Assembly: GCA_016841645.1 (NCBI GenBank)
Contig: JAENYS010000015.1
Location: forward strand, 1 to 58,029
Source: Desulfoscipio geothermicus
Lineage (GTDB): Bacteria; Bacillota; Desulfotomaculia; Desulfotomaculales; Desulfallaceae
Length of the DNA: 58,029 nucleotides
Direction of reading: 5' to 3'
Shown here: positions 27,701-35,861 of the stretch, piece by piece
Position numbering within the stretch: position 1 is the first letter of the stretch
Layout: each line of letters opens with the position of its first letter
The notes under the pieces: model-generated
Seen by the model: the letters and a program-made list of their open reading frames with translations, nothing else
The model's database searches: none
Told to the model about the DNA's origin: nothing
Translations under genes and position numbers: made by a program

Positions 27701-27910
27701 ATGAGCGAGTGCGTTTGCTTTTTTTGCGGATCCGACCGGGTAGCGGAACAAGGTGTCTATTTTAGGGGATACTATATTTGCCCGGATTGCGAGAGAAAAA
27801 TTTGTTGTTTAACTGTAGACAATGTAAATTATGAATATTATAGAAACGGGCTTAAAAGAATATGGTGTTTAGCGGATAATTGCTCACCTTCCGGCAACGC
27901 TTGTTTTTGA
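27701..27910 (+). CDS. gin: Anti-sigma-G factor Gin (CsfB) homologue
   Basis: A 69-aa zinc-ribbon-like protein: CFFCGS near the N-terminus, then YFRGYYICPDCERKI, and a Tyr-rich helix (NYEYYRNGLKRIW). This is the CsfB/Gin pattern, an inhibitor of sigma-G (and sigma-E) in sporulation. Position between bofA and the decarboxylase-tmk genes matches B. subtilis csfB. The ATG at 27701 has AAAGGGTGA upstream. The C-terminal tail overlaps the antisense ORF at 27838-28098. Two clear CxxC pairs support zinc binding. Confidence 0.85.
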   Translation: MSECVCFFCGSDRVAEQGVYFRGYYICPDCERKICCLTVDNVNYEYYRNGLKRIWCLADNCSPSGNACF

Positions 27911-28098
27911 GCCAGCCGGGCCCGGCGGTGAGCCATTTCTAAATCACATTTAATCTGGCAAAGGGTAGTCAAATTAATACCGGTGCGAGATGAGATTTCC
28001 CTGTCCGAGTTGCCTTTTTTCCAGGCGCGTATCAGGATGGGTACATTGGTACGGTATTTTTGAGAAAGTTTTGTAGTATTGATTTCTATTTTTTTCAC
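27838..28098 (-). CDS. Small basic helix-turn-helix protein, hypothetical
   Basis: An 86-aa basic protein on the opposite strand. A central segment, SDREISSRTGINLTTLCQIK, looks like a homeodomain-type helix-turn-helix. It overlaps the 3' end of gin by 73 bases. The start is GTG 28098, but the AAAGGGG upstream lies almost against it, so the true start may be a few codons in. I do not recognise the family. It may be real or a chance frame. Basic composition and HTH-like spacing favour real. Confidence 0.4.
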   Translation of the reverse strand: MKKIEINTTKLSQKYRTNVPILIRAWKKGNSDREISSRTGINLTTLCQIKCDLEMAHRRARLAQKQALPEGEQLSAKHHILLSPFL

Positions 28099-28254
28099 AC
28101 CCCTTTCATATTATTAATGCTTATTTTAGCCCCTGTCTGCATCTTTATGATGTAAATGAAATGAATTGAGGGTTAAAAAAGGTTAAGTTCCTGGTCCGTT
28201 GGTTGACAATATGGTAAAATAAAATGTTAATAAATATATTGTAGGAGAAATTTA

Positions 28255-29721
28255 TTGCCGATCAATCAGGAACATACTTTTTTAGTTAATGCTTTGCAAA
28301 AATATGACCATAATAAAGCCGTGCGCTTACATGTGCCCGGCCACGGCGGCGGCCCGGGGTTGCCTCAAGCGATGCGGCAGGGCAACCTGCCGGGCTGGGA
28401 TGTTACTGAACTCGCGGGGTTGGATGATCTGCACAACCCCGCGGGGGTGATAGCTGCAGCTCAGCGAAGTGCTGCAGAGCTTTATGGCGCCCGGTGCACC
28501 TTTTTTTTGGTGAATGGTACCACGGTGGGTCTGCAAGCTTTGATTACAGCTACTTGCAGTGAAGAACAAGCGCTTGTGTTGCCGCGCAACGTGCACCGGT
28601 CGGTGCTGGGCGGCCTGGTGGTCAGTGGGGCCCGTCCGGTGTTTATAGAGCCTGTTATTGTGCCCGAATTTGATTTTGCGGCCGGATTTTTGCCGGACAA
28701 GCTGGAAGCCGTTTTGCGACAAAACCCCGGCGCAGGGGCTGTGCTGGCTGTGCATCCCTGTTATTATGGAGTGGTTGGTGACTTGGCCGGGGTAGATAAG
28801 ATATGCCGGCGGCACGAAGTGCCTTTACTGGTGGATGAGGCCCATGGCACGCACCTGCGCCTGCATTCCGGGTTGCCTGCTGATGCATTGTCTCTAGGCG
28901 CTGACGCAGTTGTACAGAGTGTGCATAAGACGGGGGGCGCGCTGACCCAGGCTTCCTGGTTGCACCTGGGCACCGACCGGATAGCGCGGGAGAGAGTGGC
29001 TGATGCACTGCGCTTACTGCAGACCAGCAGTCCTTCTTATATTTTGCTGGCCTCACTAGATGCTGCCAGGCGACAGATGGCTTTAAACGGCCAGGTCATG
29101 CTGGATGATCTATTAACCTTGGCCGGCGAGGCAGCTTGGAGAATAAACAAAATTTCTGGTTTGGCTGTGCTGGGTAAAGAGCACCTTGATGGAATAGGTG
29201 CTTTTGATTATGATCCCACCCGGCTAGTTATTTCGGTGCAGGGGCTGGGTGTTAGCGGGTATGAGGTTGCCCGGAAGTTGGCCGTCGCATACGGTATATA
29301 TGTGGAAATGTCTGATGCCTATAATCTGGTGGCAGTTTTATCACTGGGTACGAGCCGGGTGGGTGTACTAAAGCTGGTAGGTGCTTTAGCAGAAATTAGC
29401 CTGTTAAAAGGTGCGGGGCATAGTGATGACCGGAACTTTAATGTTCGTAAGAGTGTTGATTTAGGTCAATTGCCGCCACAGGTTATGACACCGCGACGGG
29501 CTTGGCTGGCGAGGCAAAAAAAAGTGCCCTTGGGGGAATCACGGGGATTGGTAAGCGCGGAAATTATCGCAGCTTACCCGCCCGGCATAGCGGTAATATA
29601 TCCCGGGGAGGAAATTACCCCGGAGGTCATAGAATATTTATTACAAGTGCGGGAAATGGGTGTGCACATCCAGGGTGCCGCAGATCCAGCGCTTAAAACA
29701 CTGCGTGTAGTTAACGTTTAA
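28255..29721 (+). CDS. Orn/Lys/Arg decarboxylase family PLP enzyme (YaaO-like)
   Basis: A 488-aa fold-I PLP-dependent enzyme of the Orn/Lys/Arg decarboxylase group, so probably a polyamine or amino-acid decarboxylase. Motifs: RLHVPGHGGGPGLP near the N-terminus, FFLVNGTTVGLQALI, LLVDEAHGTHL, and the PLP lysine K225 in QSVHKTGG. The C-terminus (VIYPGEEITPEVIEYL) fits the OKR_DC_1_C domain. Neighbouring tmk and holB match the B. subtilis yaaO position. TTG start with GTAGGAG upstream. Substrate choice cannot be read from the sequence. Confidence 0.9.
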   Translation: MPINQEHTFLVNALQKYDHNKAVRLHVPGHGGGPGLPQAMRQGNLPGWDVTELAGLDDLHNPAGVIAAAQRSAAELYGARCTFFLVNGTTVGLQALITATCSEEQALVLPRNVHRSVLGGLVVSGARPVFIEPVIVPEFDFAAGFLPDKLEAVLRQNPGAGAVLAVHPCYYGVVGDLAGVDKICRRHEVPLLVDEAHGTHLRLHSGLPADALSLGADAVVQSVHKTGGALTQASWLHLGTDRIARERVADALRLLQTSSPSYILLASLDAARRQMALNGQVMLDDLLTLAGEAAWRINKISGLAVLGKEHLDGIGAFDYDPTRLVISVQGLGVSGYEVARKLAVAYGIYVEMSDAYNLVAVLSLGTSRVGVLKLVGALAEISLLKGAGHSDDRNFNVRKSVDLGQLPPQVMTPRRAWLARQKKVPLGESRGLVSAEIIAAYPPGIAVIYPGEEITPEVIEYLLQVREMGVHIQGAADPALKTLRVVNV

Positions 29722-29792
29722 AGTTATATGGGACCAAAACAATCGCCCATTCTTTTTTAATGTTACTTATAGTTAAAAGGAGTTATAAACAA

Positions 29793-30410
29793 TTGCTGGC
29801 AGGCAAATTTATTGTATTTGAGGGTATTGACGGGGCGGGCAAGACCACACAGATGAAGCTTCTGGCCGGTTTCCTCCAAAACAACGGCATACCGGTGTTG
29901 TGTACCCGGGAACCGGGTGGCACTCGGATTGGGGGCAGGCTTCGGGAGTTGCTCTTAGATCCGGCATGCCAAGATATAAGTCACCGTACTGAGGCGTTTT
30001 TATACGCGGCGGACCGAGCCCAGCATGTTACTGAAATAATAAGCCCTGCTTTGAGCAGTGGAGTTACGGTACTTTGTGACCGGTTTGTCTATTCTACCCT
30101 GGCTTACCAGGGTTGGGGGCGGGGTATGGATATGGCGCTGCTGCTTCAATTAAACGGGTTGGCTACCGGCGGTCTGGTCCCGGATGCGGTGGTGTTGTTG
30201 GATATAACTGTGCCGGAAGGGATGCGCCGGGTGCTGGGACAGCGTGCTCCTGACCGCCTGGAAGGGGAAAAACATGCTTTTTTCCAGCGTGTGCGGGAGG
30301 GCTACCTGGAGCAAGCCGCTAGTTTTCCTAAAATCTTTCGGGTGTTACAGGGAGATGGGGCTGTTGAAGAGGTACACCGGCACATTGTGGGGGCGCTCAG
30401 CGATTTATAG
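29793..30410 (+). CDS. tmk: Thymidylate kinase
   Basis: Phosphorylates dTMP to dTDP for DNA synthesis (205 aa). P-loop GIDGAGKTT (about 11-19), DRX motif CDRFVYSTLAYQG, REPGGTRIGGRLRELLLD, and the LID region QRAPDRLEGEKHAFFQRV. The TTG at 29793 is chosen because AAAGGAG lies 8-10 nt upstream and the protein then starts like its relatives. The ATG at 29760 precedes that ribosome site. It is in an operon with holB, ricT, yabA and rsmI. Confidence 0.95.
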   Translation: MLAGKFIVFEGIDGAGKTTQMKLLAGFLQNNGIPVLCTREPGGTRIGGRLRELLLDPACQDISHRTEAFLYAADRAQHVTEIISPALSSGVTVLCDRFVYSTLAYQGWGRGMDMALLLQLNGLATGGLVPDAVVLLDITVPEGMRRVLGQRAPDRLEGEKHAFFQRVREGYLEQAASFPKIFRVLQGDGAVEEVHRHIVGALSDL

Positions 30411-30461
30411 GGGTATGGTATCCTAAAAGCCATGGGCAGTTAATTTTTGGAGGTTGGGTTG

Positions 30462-31463
30462 ATGCCGGTTCTGCGGGACATAGTGGGCCATAAACAGGTA
30501 ATAGAAAGTCTGAGATATGCCCTGACTAAAAGTCTGGTTAATCACGCTTATATATTTAGCGGGCCGGCGGGAGTTGGTAAAAAAACCGTTGGGTTGGCTT
30601 TTGCCCGGACATTATTGTGTCGTCGGGGCCAGGGGGATGCCTGTGGAGAGTGTGATGATTGTACCCGTTCGGAGCGGGGTTTGCATCCCGATTTACACAT
30701 TATTCGTCCCGAAGGAGCTTCCATAAAAATTAACCAATTGCGGGCTGTACAGGACGGTGCCGCTTTTACCGCATTTGGTACGGGTAGACAGGTTTTTTTG
30801 ATGGAACAGGCTGAAAAAATGACTTTGGCGGCGGCTAACTGCTTTTTAAAAATACTTGAAGAACCTCCTGCCGGAATAGTGTTTATACTTGTTACTGATG
30901 ACCCGGCCGGAATATTGCCGACAGTAGTGTCCCGTTGCCAGCAGTATCGCTTTAATCCCCTGTCTGCGGAAGAGGTGATGCAGGTGCTTACTAATACGGG
31001 CACAGGTGCGTGTTATAATATAAATAGTGTCCGGGTTGCCGCGGAGTTGTCCGGGGGATGTCCGGGGCGGGCATTGAATATGCTTGACGGACCGGATAAG
31101 CGTAGCGCCATGTTAGAGTTATTAATGAGGATAGTCCGGGAAAGACCAGGCAGTGTATTTATACCGGTGAACGAACTGGCAGAGCGGGAGAACCTTGCGG
31201 AGTTTATCAATTGGCTTATTTTATTTTTTAGGGATGTTTTAATCTGGCAAATAACCGGTTCCACTGAGCTTATGGTAAATGTGGACCGGCATTCTTATAT
31301 TGTTGAAATGGCCGGTGCTTATGCTAAGCCGGAGGTAATGGATATACTGGTAACGGCGGGTAGAGCGTCGGGCCTACTGGCAAGCAATGTTAACCAGCGT
31401 CTTGTACTAGACTATTTATTGTTTAAAATTGCCGGCCAGCGGATGATGATCGGGGGTAGTTAA
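30462..31463 (+). CDS. holB: DNA polymerase III delta' subunit
   Basis: Clamp-loader subunit (333 aa) that works with DnaX. Walker A GPAGVGKKT (34-42), cysteine-rich zinc segment (CGECDDCTRSE), a Walker B-like MEQAEKM, SRC motif VVSRCQQYRF, and GCPGRALNM. A GGAGG site at 30449-30453 supports ATG 30462 rather than the TTG at 30447. It sits between tmk and ricT, as in Bacilli. RicT starts 2 bp after the stop. Confidence 0.93.
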   Translation: MPVLRDIVGHKQVIESLRYALTKSLVNHAYIFSGPAGVGKKTVGLAFARTLLCRRGQGDACGECDDCTRSERGLHPDLHIIRPEGASIKINQLRAVQDGAAFTAFGTGRQVFLMEQAEKMTLAAANCFLKILEEPPAGIVFILVTDDPAGILPTVVSRCQQYRFNPLSAEEVMQVLTNTGTGACYNINSVRVAAELSGGCPGRALNMLDGPDKRSAMLELLMRIVRERPGSVFIPVNELAERENLAEFINWLILFFRDVLIWQITGSTELMVNVDRHSYIVEMAGAYAKPEVMDILVTAGRASGLLASNVNQRLVLDYLLFKIAGQRMMIGGS

Positions 31464-31465
31464 TA

Positions 31466-32428
31466 TTGCCGTATGCTGTTGTAGGGGTGCGTTTTAAATT
31501 AGCTGGTAAAATATATTATTTTGATCCCGGGGATCTGCATTTATCAATAAACGATGGGGTTATTGTAGAAACGTCAAGAGGCATTGAATACGGAACCGTG
31601 GTGATCGCTCCCCGGGAAGTGCCCGAGGAAGAAGTGGTAAGTGCTTTAAAAATGGTGTTACGCAAGGCCAATGAAGAAGATTTGGAACAGTTGCAGGCCA
31701 ACCGGGAGAAAGAAGCCAAAGCCATGGAGATCTGCCTGGAAAAGATTGATGCCCATGGGTTGCCCATGAAGCTGGTGGATGTGGAGCAAACATTTGGTGG
31801 TAATAAAATAATCTTTTATTTTACTGCTGATGGCCGGATAGATTTCCGAGAACTAGTCAAGGATCTGGCGGCAATTTTCAGAACCCGCATTGAGCTGCGT
31901 CAAATAGGCGTGCGGGATGAGGCTAAAATGATTGGCGGGCTAGGCTGCTGTGGCAGGGAGTTATGTTGTGCCACTTGGCTGGCCGATTTCGCCTCGGTAT
32001 CCATCAGAATGGCCAAAGAGCAAAACCTTTCACTCAATCCCACTAAAATTTCCGGTATTTGTGGCCGTTTAATGTGTTGCCTAAAATTTGAAAACGAAGT
32101 TTATGAGCAGGCCAAGGAAGGATTTCCGGAGCTTGGTAAAAGAGTAACCACACCGGATGGCGATGGCCGGGTGAATGGTATTAATATTATTAAGCAGACA
32201 GTTAATGTGGAGCTGCGGGAAAGTAAGCTGGTCAAAGAGTATCCATGTAGCGTAATTGAAGTGGAATCCGTGGAAGGTGATCAGAGTGAAGCCCCTAACG
32301 TTAAAAATGAAGGCGCTGGAGGCCAGGGCACAAGACCTGTTACTCGAAATCAGAAACTTGAAAGATGTTGTCGAGGTGCTCGAGACGGAAAATGCAAAGC
32401 TTCGTCAGCATTTGATTCTGATGTATGA
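31466..32428 (+). CDS. ricT: RicT/YaaT, PSP1-domain regulator
   Basis: A 320-aa PSP1 C-terminal-domain protein. In B. subtilis RicT (YaaT) is part of the Ric complex that controls RNase Y activity and, with it, Spo0A phosphorylation, competence and biofilms. Cysteines that bind iron-sulfur clusters in that complex are visible as GLGCCGRELCCATW and GICGRLMCCLKF. TTG start, coupled to holB. The last 48 codons overlap yabA in another frame (143 nt), and the tail after about 275 is low in family similarity. The frame may be extended by drift. Confidence 0.93.
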   Translation: MPYAVVGVRFKLAGKIYYFDPGDLHLSINDGVIVETSRGIEYGTVVIAPREVPEEEVVSALKMVLRKANEEDLEQLQANREKEAKAMEICLEKIDAHGLPMKLVDVEQTFGGNKIIFYFTADGRIDFRELVKDLAAIFRTRIELRQIGVRDEAKMIGGLGCCGRELCCATWLADFASVSIRMAKEQNLSLNPTKISGICGRLMCCLKFENEVYEQAKEGFPELGKRVTTPDGDGRVNGINIIKQTVNVELRESKLVKEYPCSVIEVESVEGDQSEAPNVKNEGAGGQGTRPVTRNQKLERCCRGARDGKCKASSAFDSDV

Positions 32429-32606
32429 TATGCAGAAAAAAGATGAATTGGGTTCAGGGGGGGCACCAAATAGGGTTACGGGACGACAGAACCTTGCCAA
32501 TCTGTACAACCAGGGTTTTCATGTATGTAATATTTATTTTGGCCAAATGCGGGATAGCGAGTGTTTATTTTGCGCCGCTTTTCTGCACCGCGAACAGGGG
32601 GGGTGA
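32286..32606 (+). CDS. yabA: DNA replication initiation control protein YabA
   Basis: A 106-aa regulator that binds DnaA and the sliding clamp to limit initiation. An N-terminal coiled coil (about 1-55, LEARAQDLLLEIRNL; LETENAKLRQHL) is followed by the zinc-binding C-terminal domain LYNQGFHVCNIYFGQMRDSECLFCAAFL. GTG 32286 has GGAAGGTGA upstream and starts within ricT, a 143-nt out-of-frame overlap. rsmI follows directly. All zinc ligands appear present (His and Cys in GFHVC, CLFC). Confidence 0.92.
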   Translation: MKPLTLKMKALEARAQDLLLEIRNLKDVVEVLETENAKLRQHLILMYDMQKKDELGSGGAPNRVTGRQNLANLYNQGFHVCNIYFGQMRDSECLFCAAFLHREQGG

Positions 32607-32612
32607 TGGTTG

Positions 32613-33476
32613 ATGCAGACAGGGATAGCCGGTGGCGTTTTGTACCTTTGCGCCACACCTATTGGTAATTTGGAGGATATTACCTTGCGAGTGCTTAAAG
32701 TGTTGCGAGAGGTAGACCTGGTAGCGGCTGAAGACACTCGTCATACCCGTAAGCTGTTCAGCCATTATGGTATTCATACCGCTCTGACCAGCTATCATGA
32801 GCATAACCGGCAGGCCAAGGGTGGGTACATTTTAGAGCAGTTGGCCGGGGGCAAAAGCGTGGCTCTGGTTAGTGATGCCGGTACGCCGGGTATATCCGAC
32901 CCGGGTGAAGAATTAGTGATGGCAGCTCTGGAAAAAGGAATCCAAGTGACGCCGCTTCCCGGCCCTAGTGCTTTATTGGCAGCGCTGACCGTATCAGGCT
33001 TATCGTTGTCCAGGTTCGTATTTGAAGGTTTTTTGCCCACCCAAAATAAGGAGCGTCGTCAACGGCTGGCTAAGCTGGCCTGTGAACCGAGGACTATAGT
33101 ATTGTATGAGTCTCCCCACCGGTTGTCGAAAACATTAGGTGATCTGGTCGATACTTTAGGGGACCGGCGAGCATGCACTGCCCGGGAATTAACCAAGCTG
33201 CATGAGGATGTACGGCGTGGTACCCTTGTCCAGCTGCAAGAACTATTCGACAGCCGGTCCCCCCGGGGTGAATTTGTGCTGGTTATTGAGGGATGTTCCA
33301 TCAAAGGTGAGCAAGCACAATCATTGGATAGTAGTTTAACATTATCGCCGGAGGAATACGTGCATTTACTTCAGAAGGAGGGGGTGCCGCCCAGCAAGGC
33401 CATAAAAATAGTAGCCCGCCTAAGGAATATCCCCCGGCGGGAATTGTATAAAGAAATAAACAGGTTCATAAAATAA
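32613..33476 (+). CDS. rsmI: 16S rRNA cytidine-1402 2'-O-methyltransferase
   Basis: SAM-dependent methylase (287 aa) that modifies C1402 in the decoding site of 16S rRNA. The tetrapyrrole-methylase-like fold is seen in LYLCATPIGNLEDITLR, AAEDTRHTRKLFSHY, LVSDAGTPGISDPGEELV and the family C-terminus KAIKIVARLRNIPRRELY. ATG 32613 follows a G-rich ribosome site and sits 6 bp after yabA. It ends the tmk operon; abrB is convergent. Confidence 0.95.
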   Translation: MQTGIAGGVLYLCATPIGNLEDITLRVLKVLREVDLVAAEDTRHTRKLFSHYGIHTALTSYHEHNRQAKGGYILEQLAGGKSVALVSDAGTPGISDPGEELVMAALEKGIQVTPLPGPSALLAALTVSGLSLSRFVFEGFLPTQNKERRQRLAKLACEPRTIVLYESPHRLSKTLGDLVDTLGDRRACTARELTKLHEDVRRGTLVQLQELFDSRSPRGEFVLVIEGCSIKGEQAQSLDSSLTLSPEEYVHLLQKEGVPPSKAIKIVARLRNIPRRELYKEINRFIK

Positions 33477-33483
33477 ATTATTA

Positions 33484-33750
33484 TTACATGGCCGTATCTT
33501 CTTCTTTTACATTTTCAAACATAGCCAGAGCGCAACTTCGGCAGACCAGCTTACCCTTGTAGTGTTGTACATCAGTGGCGTTGCCGCAGAATACGCAAGC
33601 AGGCTCATATTTCTTTAATATAATTTTTTCGGCATCAACGTATATCTCTAGTGCGTCTTTTTCATCAATGCCTAGCGTGCGACGTAATTCGATAGGAATT
33701 ACCACGCGTCCCAGTTCGTCTACTTTTCTAACAATACCGGTTGATTTCAT
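33484..33750 (-). CDS. abrB: AbrB/SpoVT-family transition-state regulator
   Basis: An 88-aa DNA-binding regulator that in Bacilli represses post-exponential and sporulation genes. The swapped-hairpin AbrB domain is MKSTGIVRKVDELGRVVIPI onward. The C-terminus has two CxxC pairs (C52/C55, C70/C73) that could bind zinc, a common form in clostridia. ATG 33750 has GGGGAGGG upstream. An upstream extension of eight residues was rejected. A minus-strand promoter is visible (33813-33841). Position after rsmI and before metG matches B. subtilis abrB. Confidence 0.92.
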   Translation of the reverse strand: MKSTGIVRKVDELGRVVIPIELRRTLGIDEKDALEIYVDAEKIILKKYEPACVFCGNATDVQHYKGKLVCRSCALAMFENVKEEDTAM

Positions 33751-33812
33751 GTCTTTCCCTCCCCTTAACAACAAACATTTTTCGACATAAATTGATTTTA
33801 ATCCACAAGTAA

Positions 33813-33841
33813 ATGGTACCAGTGATGGCAGTAAAAGTCAA
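33813..33841 (-). promoter_or_regulatory. Sigma-A promoter of abrB
   Basis: On the minus strand: TTGACT (33841-33836), a 17-nt spacer and TACCAT (33818-33813). The leader would be about 55 nt. Confidence 0.55.
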
Positions 33842-33898
33842 CATCTTTTTTATAATTATTGGTTTTTTTTGTATATAAAAACTTGATTTAGGGAAAAC

Positions 33899-33928
33899 TT
33901 GACAAGATAGACTTCTTTACTTTAAAAT
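33899..33928 (+). promoter_or_regulatory. Sigma-A promoter of the T-box/metG unit
   Basis: Perfect TTGACA (33899-33904), an 18-nt spacer and TAAAAT (33923-33928), just upstream of the T-box leader. Confidence 0.65.
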
Positions 33929-33934
33929 CAGTAT

Positions 33935-34217
33935 GTCGATACAAGTCATGATGGAGAGGAGTAAATGCGGAAGAACCGCTAAGCGAGTGGGGTAGGTGTG
34001 AGCCCACCGGGGAAACCGTGTTGAAGATGGCTCCGGAGCTGTCGGTCGAATGCAAAGTAGGCCGTACCGGTTAAGCGCCGTTATCAAGCTTGTGGTATCG
34101 GGAAATAGTGTTCCTGTACCAAAATGAGGCCAGTTCTAGCTAGCTAGGAAAGGTGAAATAAGGGTGGTAACGCGAAAAATATTTTTCGCCCCTGGGTAAA
34201 CCGGGGGCGTTATTTAT
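33935..34217 (+). promoter_or_regulatory. T-box leader controlling metG
   Basis: About 280 nt. It opens with a GATGGAGAGGAGTAAATG segment typical of stem I and ends in the T-box sequence AGGGTGGTAACGCG (34161-34174), which departs from the usual GGNACCGCG at one base. The UGGU would pair with an uncharged tRNA end having discriminator A. A candidate AUG specifier lies at 34027-34029 (gaagATGg), agreeing with metG downstream. The terminator arm follows at 34187. Uncharged tRNA-Met should favour read-through. Confidence 0.92.
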
Positions 34218-34219
34218 TT
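34187..34219 (+). terminator. T-box-controlled terminator
   Basis: A 9-bp GC-rich stem, cgcccctgg (34187-34195) with ccgggggcg (34201-34209), then TTATTTATTTT. It is the leader's terminator arm. The competing antiterminator uses the T-box sequence just upstream. Confidence 0.9.
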
Positions 34220-34304
34220 TGTGGCAGTGTTTTCAAGCTGCCGGCACAAAAATATGAGTTGCTAAGAGGATTATAAACTTTTTAATATTAGGAAGGAGTA
34301 AGGT

Positions 34305-35861
34305 ATGGATAATAAGAAGACTTTTTACATAACTACACCGATTTACTATCCAAGTGATAACTTGCATATTGGGCACGCCTATACCACTGTGGCGGCCGAT
34401 GCTATGGCCCGGTTTAAAAAACTGACCGGCCATGAAGTTTGGTTTTTAACGGGCTCCGATGAGCACGGTCAGAAAATTGAACGCTCGGCTCGGGAACGGG
34501 GTGAGACACCACTGGAGTATGTGGACAAAATTGTAGCGGGCTTTAAAAACCTTTGGAGCAGTTTAAACATAAATTACGATGATTTTATACGTACTACTGA
34601 AGACAGGCATAAAAAAGTGGTGCAGAAGGTTTTTCAAAAGTTATACGATCAGGGTGATATTTATAAGGCCAATTATAAGGGATGGTACTGTACACCCTGC
34701 GAGACACTATGGACCGAGGGACGACTGGAAGACGGCAATTGTCCGGACTGCGGACGTTCTGTTGAGCCGCTGGAGGAGGAAAGTTATTTCTTTAGAATAT
34801 CCAAGTATGCCGGTCGCATGCTCAAGTATATTGAGGATAACCCCGACTTTATCCAGCCTGCTTCCCGGCGCAATGAAATGACCAGCTTTATTAAAAGTGG
34901 CCTCGAAGATCTTTGTGTATCACGTACCACTTTTGACTGGGGTATTGATGTACCCTTTGACCAAAAACATGTCATTTATGTCTGGGTAGATGCTCTGACT
35001 AATTATATTTCTGCGCTTGGGTACGGTGAGGAAAACGATGCGCTGTACCAAAAATTCTGGCCGGCTGATATCCACCTGGTGGGTAAAGATATTGTCCGCT
35101 TTCATACTATTATCTGGCCCATTATACTTATGGCACTGGAATTGCCCTTGCCCAAGCAGGTTGTGGGGCACGGATGGGTGCTGCTGGATAGTGGTAAAAT
35201 GAGCAAGTCCAAGGGCAATGTAGTAGACCCGCTAGTGCTTATCGACAAGTACGGAGTGGATGCTATCCGCTACTACCTACTTCGAGAAATGCCTCTGGGC
35301 GCGGACGTTATTTATTCGGAAGAGGCACTGGTACATCGTATCAATGTTGACTTGGCCAATGATTTTGGTAACTTGTTCAATCGCACTTGCGCTATGGTAA
35401 ACAAGTATTTTGGGGGACGCTTGGAAACACCGTCTGCCCCCGAGGGGCCTGACGGGGAACTGCTCGAGATGGCCCGGTCTATACCGCTTGAGGTAGAGGA
35501 GCTTATGGAACGCCGGGAAATTTCCAACGCTTTGTCGGCTATATTGCGCTTGGTGGGCCGGGCTAACAAATACCTGGAAGAAACTGCACCCTGGGCGCTG
35601 GCCAAGGATCCAGCCAAGCACGATCGCTTAAACACAGTACTGTATAATGTGGCCGAGGCATTGCGTTTTGCTACAGTAATGGTTGCGCCATTTATGCCCG
35701 GGTTACCGGAAAGGGCCTGGCCTCTTCTAGGTATTGAGGGACAACCACACCTTTACACTTGGGAGTCGCTGCAATGGGGAAAATTACCGGGTGGTACGTT
35801 ACTCAAACGTGGAGAACCGCTGTTCCCGCGCGTTGATCCGGCTACTTTGGGGGAAGCATAA
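34305..35861 (+). CDS. metG: Methionyl-tRNA synthetase
   Basis: Charges tRNA-Met (518 aa). Class I motifs: HIGH-type NLHIGHAYTT near the N-terminus and KMSKSKGN. One CxxC-CxxC zinc knuckle (CTPCETLW; CPDCGR), and the anticodon domain near the C-terminus. It stops after about 518 residues, so the tRNA-binding EMAPII-like C-terminal domain found in B. subtilis MetG (about 660 aa) is absent. Regulated by the T-box. TAATG overlap with tatD. Confidence 0.96.
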   Translation: MDNKKTFYITTPIYYPSDNLHIGHAYTTVAADAMARFKKLTGHEVWFLTGSDEHGQKIERSARERGETPLEYVDKIVAGFKNLWSSLNINYDDFIRTTEDRHKKVVQKVFQKLYDQGDIYKANYKGWYCTPCETLWTEGRLEDGNCPDCGRSVEPLEEESYFFRISKYAGRMLKYIEDNPDFIQPASRRNEMTSFIKSGLEDLCVSRTTFDWGIDVPFDQKHVIYVWVDALTNYISALGYGEENDALYQKFWPADIHLVGKDIVRFHTIIWPIILMALELPLPKQVVGHGWVLLDSGKMSKSKGNVVDPLVLIDKYGVDAIRYYLLREMPLGADVIYSEEALVHRINVDLANDFGNLFNRTCAMVNKYFGGRLETPSAPEGPDGELLEMARSIPLEVEELMERREISNALSAILRLVGRANKYLEETAPWALAKDPAKHDRLNTVLYNVAEALRFATVMVAPFMPGLPERAWPLLGIEGQPHLYTWESLQWGKLPGGTLLKRGEPLFPRVDPATLGEA

